NCBI RefSeq assembly: GCF_008831285.2 | Contig: NW_022205283.1 | Coordinates: 1 to 29,474 of the forward strand | Source: Nymphaea colorata | Taxonomy: Eukaryota; Streptophyta; Magnoliopsida; Nymphaeales; Nymphaeaceae | Direction of reading: 5' to 3' | DNA: 29,474 bases | In this document: piece by piece, positions 20,581 through 29,474 of the stretch | Layout of the letters: each line of letters opens with the position of its first letter | How positions within the stretch are numbered: position 1 is the stretch's first letter | Made by a program: the position numbers and the translations under genes | Notes under the pieces: model-generated | What the model saw: the letters and a program-made list of their open reading frames with translations, nothing else | Databases searched by the model: none | Told to the model about the DNA's origin: nothing

Positions 20581-22753
20581 GAATCACATATATAGTTACC
20601 TTAACGTGTTTCACATGTTATTACATCCACGATCAATGATTTAAATAATTAAAACTCACAAGTTTATATGGATATAAAGGAGACCTATGCATTAGTTTGA
20701 TCCTTTCTAGTTTGTACAATAAGTTGAACATGTTGTTACATATATAGTGATCGATGCACAAGTTCACATCAATACGAGTGAGATTTAAGTGATTCAATTG
20801 ATCACGCATATTTAATTGAATGTACTTAACTTGTTGTTACGTTTATATTAAATGATTTAGTAAATTCAAATCATAGGTTTATATGAAAATGAATGGGATT
20901 CGAGTGATTCATTTGGTGTCTTACATGTGACCTAATGTGTTTCACTTGTTATTACATACATTTGATCTATTATGTTTAATCGAGAGATTATGTGATTCAT
21001 TTTTACTTGTTCTTACATACATTTGATAACTTAGATTTAATTGAATGTGCATAACCATTTGTTACATACGTATAGAATGCCTTAGTGGCTTGAAAAAAGA
21101 AGTCCGTTTGGAAATGAATGAGAGTCAAGTCACTATATTGGTCCCTTATAGTTAATCTAATGTATTTCACTTGTTATTCCATCTATAATGAATGATTTAA
21201 ATGGTTCAAATCACAAGTTTATATGGATACAAATGGTTGAAGTCACTATATTTGTACACGTGTAGTTAGTCCGATGAGTTGAATTTACTGTTACATCTAT
21301 AGGGAACGTTCTAAAGGTTTGGAATCACATGTTCGTACGAATGCAAGGGAGATTTAAGTGATTCATATAATCGTGCATAGTTAATTGAATGTGCTTAACT
21401 TGTTGTTACATCTATAATAAATGATTTAGTAGATTGAAATCACAAGTTTGTGCGAAAATGAATGATATTCGAGTGATTCATTTGGTGTCTTGTAGTTAAC
21501 CTATTGTGTTTCACTTGTTATTACATCTTTGATCAATGATTTAAATGATTAAAACTTACAAGTTTGTATGGATATAAAGGAGACCTATGCATTAGTTTGA
21601 TCCCTTGTAGTTAGTTCAATAAGTTGAACTAGTTCTTACATCTATGGTGATCGATGTAAGGAATTGAAATCACAAGTTCGTATCAGTACGAGTGGGATTT
21701 AAGTGATTCATTTTTATCACACATACGTAATTGAATGTGCTTAACTTGTTGTTACGTCTATATTAAATGATTTAGTAGATTAAAATCATAGGTTTGTATG
21801 AAAATGAATGATATTGGAGTGATTCTTTTGGTGTCTTGTAAGTAACCTAATGTGTTTCACTTGTTATTATATATTTGATCACTTATATTTAATTGAGAGA
21901 TTAAGTGATTCATTTTCACTTGTTATTACATATAATTGATCACTTGTATTTAATTGAATGTGCGTAACCATTTCTTACTTACGTATAGAATGACCTAGTG
22001 GCTTTGATACCATAAGTTCGTTTGGAATACATATATAATGAATGATTTAACTGATTGAAATCACATGTTCATGTGGATACAAACTCGTGTAGGTAGTCCG
22101 ATGAGTTGAATTAATTGTTACAACTATAGTGCACGATCTAAATGATTGAAATCACAAGTTCGTATCAATACAAGTACGATTTAAGTGATTCAAATGATCA
22201 CACATACTTAATTTATTGTGCTTAACTTGTTGTTACATCCATATAGCTGGATTAAGTGAATTCAAATCACAAGTTTGTGTGAAAATAAATGAGATTTGAG
22301 AGATTCATTTGGTGTCTTATAATTAACCTAATGTGTTTCACTCGTTATGACATCTATGATCAACGATTTAAATGATAAAAAGTCACAAGTTTATATGGAT
22401 GTAAAGGAGACCTATGGATTAGTTTAGTTTGATCCCTTGTAGTTTGTTCAATAAGTTGAACATGTTGTTACATCTCATTCATTTCTATCCATACGCACAC
22501 TAAATCATTCGTCTCGATACGAGTGAGATTTAAGTGATTTATTTGATCACGCATACTTAATTGAATGTGCTTGACTTGTTGTTGCGTCTATATTAAATGA
22601 TTTAGTATATAGAAATCATAGGTTTGTATGGAAATGAATGAGATTTAAGTGATTCATTTGGTGTCTTGTAGGTAACCTAATATGTTTCACTTGTTATTAC
22701 ATATATTTGGTCACATATATTTAATTGAGAGATTAAATGATTCATTTTCACTT
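20581..22753 (+). repeat. Satellite HOR copy H7, lacking most of sub-cycle 1
   Basis: This copy of about 2.17 kb begins inside a late sub-cycle-1 monomer (atagttaccttaacgtg). It continues through complete sub-cycles 2 (near 21046) and 3 (near 21959) and closes with the short monomers ending cacttgttattacat. The inverted segment and all opening monomers of sub-cycle 1 are missing. Confidence 0.88.
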
Positions 22754-25517
22754 GTTATTACATATATTTGATCAATATATTTAATTGAGTGTGCGTAGCC
22801 ATTTGTTACATACGTATAGAATGACTTAGTGGCTTGAAAAAGAAGTTCGTTTGGAGATGAATGAGAGTCAGGTCATTAAGTTGGTCCCTTACAGTTAATC
22901 TAGTGCATTTCACTTGTTATTACATCTATAATGAATGATTTAAATGATTGAAATCGCATGGATACAAATGGGATCTATGCATTACTTTGAGTGCGTATAA
23001 TTAGTCCGATGAGTTGAATTTGTTGTTACATCTATAGTGAACGATCTAAAGGATTGAAATCACGCGTTCGTACCAATACAAGTGAGATTTAAATGATTCA
23101 TATGATCTTGCATGCTTAATTGAATGTGTTTAACTTGCTGTTATATTTATATTCAATGATTTAGTAGATCGAAATCACAAGTTTGTATGAAAATGAATGA
23201 GATTCGAGTGATTCATTTGGTGTCTTATGGTTTACCTAATGTGTTTCACCAGTTGTTACATTTATAATGATTCTTAATACGGATGTACTTAACAAGTGAT
23301 TCATTTGGTGTCATATAGTTAACCTAATGTGTTTCACTTGTAATTTAATTGAATGTGCTTAACAAGTGAATTAGGTTAACAATAGGGCACCAAATGAATC
23401 ACTGAAATCTCATTCATTTTCATGCAAGCCTGTGATTTCAATCTACTAAATCATTTAACATGGATATAACAATAAGTCAAGTACATGATCTAAAGTATTT
23501 ACATATATAGTGATCGATGCACAAGTTAACATCAATACGAGTGGGATTTAAGTGATTCAATTGATCACACATATTTAATTGAATGTACTTAACTTGTTGT
23601 TACGTTTATATTAAATGATTTAGTAAATTCAAATAATAGGTTTATATGAAAATGAATGGGATTCGAATGATTCATTTGGTGTCTTACAAGTAACTTAATG
23701 TGTTTCACTTGTTATTACATACATTTGATCTATTATGTTTAATCGATAGATTATGTGATTCATTTTTACTTGTTCTTACATACATTTGATAACTTATATT
23801 TAATTGAATGTGCGTAACCATTTGTTACATACGTATAGAATGCCTTAGTGGCTTGAAAAAAGAAGTCCGTTTGGAAATGAATGAGAGTCAAGTCACTATA
23901 TTGGTCCATTATAGTTAATCTAATGTATTTCACTTGTTATTACATCTATAATGAATGATTTAAATGGTTCAAATCACAAGTTTATACAGATACAAATGGT
24001 TGAAGTCACTATATTTGTACACGTGTAGTTAGTCCGATGAGTAGAATTTGCTGTTACATCTATAGGGAACGTTCTAAAGGTTTGAAATCACATGTTCGTA
24101 CGAATGCAAGGGAGATTTAAGTGATTCATATAATCGTGCATACTTAATTGAATGTGTTTAACTTATTGTTACATCTATAATAAATGATTTAGTAGATTGA
24201 AATCACAAGTTTGTGCGAAAATGAATGACATTCGAGTGATTCATTTGGTGTCTTGTAGTTAACCTATTGTGTTTCACTTGTTATTACATATTTGATCAAT
24301 GATTTAAATGATTAAAACTTACAAGTTTGTATGGATATAAAGGAGACCTATGCATTAGTTTGATCCGTTGTAGTTAGTTCAATAAGTTGAACTAATTCTT
24401 ACATCTATGGTGATCGATGTAAGGAATTGAAATCATAAGTTCGTATCAATACGAGTGGGATTTAAGTCATTCATTTTATCACACATACGTAATTGAATGT
24501 GCTTAACTTGTTGTTACGTCTATATTAAATGATTTAGTAGATTAAAATCATAGGTTTGTATGAAAATGAATGATATTGGAGTGATTCATTTGGTGTCTTC
24601 TAAGTGACCTAATGTGTTTCACTTGTTATTACATATATTTGATCACTTATATTTAATTGAGAGATTAAGTGATTCATTTTCACTTGTTATTACATATAAT
24701 TGATCACTTGTGTTTAATTGAATGTGCGTGACTATTTCTTACTTACGTATAGAATGACCTAGTGGCTTTGATACCAGAAGTTCGTTTGGAATACATATAT
24801 AATGAATGATTTAAATGATTGAAATCACATGTTCATGTGGACACAAACGCGTGTAGTTAGTCTGATGAGTTGAATTTATTGTTACAACTATAGTGCACGA
24901 TCTAAATCCTTGAAATCACAAGTTCGTATCAATACAAGTGCGATTTAAGTGATTCAAATGATCACACATACTTAACTGAATGTGCTTAACTTGTTGTTAC
25001 ATCTATATTGCTAGATTAAGTGAATTCAAATCACAAGTTTGTGTGAAAATAAATGAGATTTGAGTGATTCATTTGGTGTCTTATAATTAACCTATTGTGT
25101 TTTACTCGTTATGACATCTATGATCAACGATTTAAACGATAAAAGCTCACAAGTTTATATGGATGTAAAGGAGACCTATGGATTAGTTTAGTTTGATCCC
25201 TTGTAGTTTGTTTAATAAGTTGAACATGTTGTTACATCTCATTCATTTGTATCCATACACACACTAAATCACTCGTCTCGATACGAGTGAGATTTAAGTG
25301 ATTCATTTGATCACGCATACTTAATTGAATGTGCTTAACTTGTTGTTGCATCAATATTAAATGATTTAGTATATTGAAATCATAGGTTTGTATGGAAATG
25401 AATGAGATTTGAGTGATTCATTTGGTGTCTTGTAGGTAACCTAATATGTTTCGCTTGTTATTACATATATTTGATCACATATATTTAATTGAGAGATTAA
25501 ATGATTCATTTTCACTT
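22754..25517 (+). repeat. Satellite HOR copy H8 (2,764 bases)
   Basis: This is a complete opening of sub-cycle 1, then a truncated inverted segment (23360-23486) joined directly to a late sub-cycle-1 monomer at gtacatgatctaaag. Sub-cycles 2 and 3 are complete (markers near 23810 and 24723). Apart from the deletion around the inversion, the order is the same as in copy H9. Confidence 0.9.
23360..23486 (-). repeat. Inverted satellite segment, HOR copy H8, truncated
   Basis: This starts as the other inverted blocks do (taacaagtga) but stops at caagtacat, about 55-60 bases short of the usual ggtacgac end. Direct-strand satellite follows with gatctaaagtatttacat. This is the only inverted copy with an internal break. 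Confidence 0.85.
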
Positions 25518-28500
25518 GTTATTACAAATATTTGATCAATATATTTAATTGAGTGTGCGTAGCCATTTGTTACATACGTATAGAATGACTTAGTGGCTTG
25601 AAATAAGAAGTTTGTTTGGAAATGAATGAGAGTCAGGTCATTAAGTTGGTCCCTTACAGTTAATCTAGTGCATTTCACTTGCTATTACATCTATAATGAA
25701 TGATTTAAATGATTGAAATCGCAAGTTCATATGGATACAAATGGGATCTATGCACTACATTGAGTGTGTGTAATTAGTCCGATGAGTTGAATTTGTTGTT
25801 ACATCTATAGTGAACGATCTAAAGGATTGAAATCACGCGTTCGTACCAATACAAGTGAGATTTAAATGATTCATATGATCATGCATGCTTAATTGAATGT
25901 GTTTAACTTGTTGTTACATCTATATTAAATGATTTAGTAGATCGAAATCACAAGTTTGTATGAAAATGAATAAGATTCGAGTGATTCATTTGGTGTCTTG
26001 TGGTTTACCTAATGTGTTTCACTAGTTGTTACATTTATAATGATTCTTAATACGGATGTCCTTAACAAGTGATTCATTTGGTGTCATATAGTTAACCTAA
26101 TGTGTTTCACTTGTAATTTAATTGAATGTGCTTAACAAGTGAATTAGGTTAACAATAGGGCACCAAATGAATCACTCAAATCTCATTCATTTTCATGCAA
26201 GCCTGTGATTTCAATCTACTAAATCATTTAACATGGATATAACAATAAGTCAAGTACATTCAATAAAGTATGTGTGATCATATGAATCACTTAAATCTGA
26301 CTCGTATTGGTACGACTATAGTGCACGATCTAAATGATTGAAACTACTAGTTCGTATCAATACAAGTGCGATTTAAGTGATTCAAATGATCACACATACT
26401 TAATTGAATGTGCTTAATTTATTGTTACATCCATGTTGCTTGATTAAGTGAACTGAAATCACAAGTTTGTATGAAAATGAATGTGATTCGAGTGATTCAT
26501 TTGGTGTCTTATAGTTAACCTAACATGTTTCACATGTTATTACATCCATGATCAATGATTTAAATAATTAAAACTCACAAGTTTATATGGATATAAAGGA
26601 GACCTATGCATTAGTTTGATCCTTTCTAGTTTGTACGATAAGTTGAACATGTATTTACATCTATAGTGATCGATGCACAAGTTCACATCAATACGAGTGA
26701 GATTTAATTGATTCAATTGATCACACATATTTAATTGAATGTACTTAACTTGTTGTTACGTTTATATTAAATGATTTAGTAAATTCAAATCATAGGTTTA
26801 TATGAAAATGAATGGGATTCGAGTGATTCATTTGGTGTCTTACAGGTAACTTAATGTGTTTCACTTGTTATTACATACATTTGATCACTTATGTTTAATC
26901 GAGAGATTATGTGATTCATTTTTACTTGTTCTTACATACATTTGATAACTTATATTTAATTGAATATGCGTAATCATTTGTTACATACGTATAGAATGAC
27001 TTAGTGGCTTGAAAAAAGAAGTCCGTTTGGAAATGAATGAGAGTCAAGTCACTATATTGGTCCTTATAGTTAATGTAATGTATTTCACTTGTTATTACAT
27101 CTATAATGAATGATTTAAATGGTTGAAATCACAAGTTTATATGGATACAAATGGTTAAGTCACTATATTTGTACACGTGTAGTTAGTCCGATGAGTTGAA
27201 TTTGTTGTTACATCTATAGGGAACTTTCTAAAGATTGAAATCACATGTTCGTACGAATACAAGTGAGATTTAAGTGATTCATATAATCATGCATACTTAA
27301 TTGAATGTGTTTAACTTGTTGTTACGTCTATAATAAATGATTTAGTAGATTGAAATCACAAGTTTGTGCGAAAATGAATGAGATTCGAGTGATTCATTTG
27401 GTGTATTGTAGTTAACCTATTGTGTTTCACTTGTTATTACATCTTTGATCAATGATTTAAATGATTAAAACTTACAAGTTTGTATGGATATAAAGGAGAC
27501 CTATGCATTAGTTTGATCCCTTGTAGTTAGTTCGATAAGTTGAACTAGTTCTTACATCTATGGTGATCGATGTAAGGAATTGAAATCACAAGTTTGTATC
27601 AATACGAGTGGGATTTAAGTGATTCATTTTATCATAATTGAATGTGCTTAACTTGTTGTTACGTCTATATTAAATGATTTAGTATAATAAAATCATAGGT
27701 TTGTATGAAAGTGAATGATATTGGAGTGATTCATTTGGTGTCTTGTAAGTAACCTAATGTGTTTCACTTGTTATTACATATATTTGATCACTTATATTTA
27801 ATTGAGAGAGATTAAGTGATTCATTTTAACTCATTATTACATATAATTGATCACTTGTATTTAATTGAATGTGCGTGACCATTTCTTACTTACGTATAGA
27901 ATGACCTAGTGGCTTTGATACCAGAAGTTCGTTTGGAATACACATATAATGAATGTCTTAAATGATTGAAATCACATGTTCATGTGGATACAAATGCGTG
28001 TAGTTAGTCCGATGACTTGAATTTATTGTTACAATTATAGTGCGATTTAAGTGATTCAAATGATCACACATACTTAATTGAATGTGCTTCACTTGTTGTT
28101 ACATTCATATTGCTAGATTAAGTGAATTCAAATCACAAGTTTCTGTGAAAATAAATGAGATTTGAGTGACTCATTTGGTGTCTTATAATTAACCTAATGT
28201 GTTTCACTCGTTATGACATCTATGATCAACGATTTAAACGATAAAACTCACAAGTTTATATGGATGTAAAGGAGACCTATGGATTAGTTTAGTTTGATCC
28301 CTTGTAGTTTGTTCAATAAGTTGAACATGTTGTTACACCTCATTCATTTGTATCCATACGTACACTAAATCACTCGTCTCGATACGAGTGAGATTTAAGT
28401 GATTCATTTGATCATGCATACTTAATTGAATGTGCTTAACTTGTTGTTACGTCTATATTAAATGATTTAGTATATTAAAATCATAAGTTTGTATGGAAAT

Positions 28501-28618
28501 GAATGAGATTTGAGTGATTCATTTGGTGTCTTGTAGGTAACCTAATATGTTTCACTTGTTATTACATATATTTGATCACATATATTTAATTGAGAGAATA
28601 AATGATTCATTTTCACTT
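25518..28618 (+). repeat. Satellite HOR copy H9, the most complete unit (3,101 bases)
   Basis: This is the reference unit. Sub-cycle 1 (25569-26979) has monomers starting at 25569, 25681, 25795, 25910 and 26025, then the inverted segment, then 26317, 26421, 26535, 26651, 26752, 26867 and 26928. Sub-cycle 2 (26980-27884) has starts at 26980, 27091, 27204, 27318, 27433, 27548, 27655, 27770 and 27833. Sub-cycle 3 (27885-28669) has starts at about 27885, 28025, 28095, 28210, 28329, 28443, 28558 and 28619. Most steps are 111-116 bases. The closing monomer of each sub-cycle is split into about 61 plus 52 by an extra cttgttattacat word. The next unit starts the same way at 28619. Confidence 0.92.
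26133..26316 (-). repeat. Inverted satellite segment, HOR copy H9
   Basis: Its reverse complement matches the monomers at about 25846-26022, which lie upstream on the direct strand. The ~110 bases between the two arms (26025-26132) are a shortened direct monomer plus a linker. The inner ends also pair: gtgattcatttggtg near 26069 against caccaaatgaatcac near 26161. Together this makes a foldback with arms of about 180 bases. Confidence 0.88.
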
Positions 28619-29474
28619 GTTATTACATATATTTGATCAATATATTTAATTGAGTGTGCGTAGCCATTTGTTACATACGTATAGATTGACTTAGTGGCTT
28701 GAAATAAGAAGTTCGTTTGGAAATGAATGAGAGTCAGGTCATTAAGTTGGTCCCTTACAGTTAATCTAGTGTATTTCACTCGTTATTACATCTATAATGA
28801 ATGATTAAATGATTGAAATCGCAAGTTCATATGGATACAAATGGGATGTATGCATTACTTTGAATGCGTGTAATTAGTCCGATGAGTTGAATTTGTTGTT
28901 ACATCTATAGTGAACAATCTAAAGGATTGAAATCACGCGTTCGTACCAATACAAGTGAGATTTAAATGATTCATATGATCATGCATGCTTAATTGAATGT
29001 GTTTAACTTGCTGTTACATCTATATTAAATGATTTAGTAGATCGAAATCACAAGTTCGTATGAAAATGAATGAGATTTGAGTGATTCATTTGGTGTCTTA
29101 TGGTTTACCTAATGTGTTTCACTAGTTGTTACATTTGTAATGATTCTTAATACGGATGTCCTTAACAAGTGATTCATTTGGTGTCATATAGTTAACCTAA
29201 TGTGTTTCACTTGTAATTTAATTGAATGTGCTTAACAAGTGAATTAGGTTAACAATAGGGCACCAAATGAATCACTCAAATCTCATTCATTTTCATGCAA
29301 GCCTGTGATTTCAATCTACTAAATCATTTAACATGGATATAACAATAAGTCAAGTACATTCAATAAAGTATGTGTGATCATATGAATCACTTAAATCTGA
29401 CTCGTATTGGTACGACTATAGTGCACGATCTAAAGGATTGAAATTAACAGTTCGTATCAATACACAAGTGCGAT
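28619..29474 (+). repeat. Satellite HOR copy H10, cut by the window edge
   Basis: This is the start of another unit, closely similar to H9: opening short monomer, gtgcgtagcc marker near 28656, four sub-cycle-1 monomers, shortened monomer, inverted segment (29233-29416) and the first bases after it. Corresponding landmarks are offset by 3,100-3,101 bases from H9. The array continues beyond the window. Confidence 0.9.
29233..29416 (-). repeat. Inverted satellite segment, HOR copy H10
   Basis: This is an inverted block with the standard ends (taacaagtga, ggtacgac), exactly 3,100 bases after its counterpart in H9. It is complete. Confidence 0.88.

Noticed and set aside
25609-25630. CENP-B-box-like word (ttcgtttggaaatg and variants) in the sub-cycle opener
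   Set aside because: It resembles the start of the mammalian box but has an extra T and lacks the CGGG half, and plants are not known to use CENP-B boxes in this way.
25475-28779. Two matching 67-residue minus-strand frames (25475-25678 and 28576-28779)
   Set aside because: They sit at the same position in consecutive HOR copies and are similar only because the satellite repeats every ~3,101 bases. Other copies do not keep the frame, and no domain or codon bias is visible.
1-29474. rRNA, tRNA, telomere-repeat or organelle-derived sequence
   Set aside because: No TTTAGGG runs, no recognisable rRNA segments, and no tRNA cloverleaf with A and B boxes were seen. The tRNA-related word at 13394-13405 is only the primer-binding site.

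Overview
The window looks like plant (angiosperm) nuclear heterochromatin. It holds no intact gene. Two blocks of one AT-rich tandem satellite (1-9455 and 16456-29474) flank a 7,000-base insert (9456-16455) made of nested, decayed transposable elements. The plant assignment rests on the retroelement: a gag remnant with the chromovirus-style tryptophan pair, a primer-binding site matching plant initiator-methionine tRNA, a long LTR, and a hAT-type MITE of a kind common in plants. The sequence does not give the species.

Satellite. The basic unit is about 115 bases, best anchored on the recurring words gttgttacat, gttattacat and gttgttacgt. About eight diverged monomers form a sub-cycle of roughly 905 bases. 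Three sub-cycles form a higher-order repeat (HOR) of 3,101 bases in its most complete copy (25518-28618). Sub-cycle 1 carries about 180 bases in inverted orientation, next to their direct counterparts. At least ten HOR copies or part-copies are present. Several have internal deletions whose joints fall inside monomers, and the inverted segment recurs in seven copies.

Insert. The insert interrupts one HOR copy. The satellite stops at 9455 and resumes at 16456 in the same register, with 12 bases missing and no target-site duplication. The insert is a minus-strand Ty3/gypsy-type fragment. Read from 16455 downward it has an LTR of about 3 kb, truncated at its outer end, then a primer-binding site at 13394-13405, a leader, and the first ~205 codons of gag with four in-frame stops, cut off at 9456. 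Two DNA transposons sit inside it. A 365-base hAT-type MITE lies in the leader (12943-13307, 8-base duplication with one mismatch). A ~2.7 kb element with long inverted arms lies a few codons into gag (about 10056-12773, flanked by the repeat tacctct).

Nothing here encodes a working system. The interest lies in the three-level satellite with a built-in inversion, the in-register capture of a doubly nested retroelement fragment, and the record of recombination in the array. Short open frames inside the satellite are by-products of the repeat and are not listed as genes.
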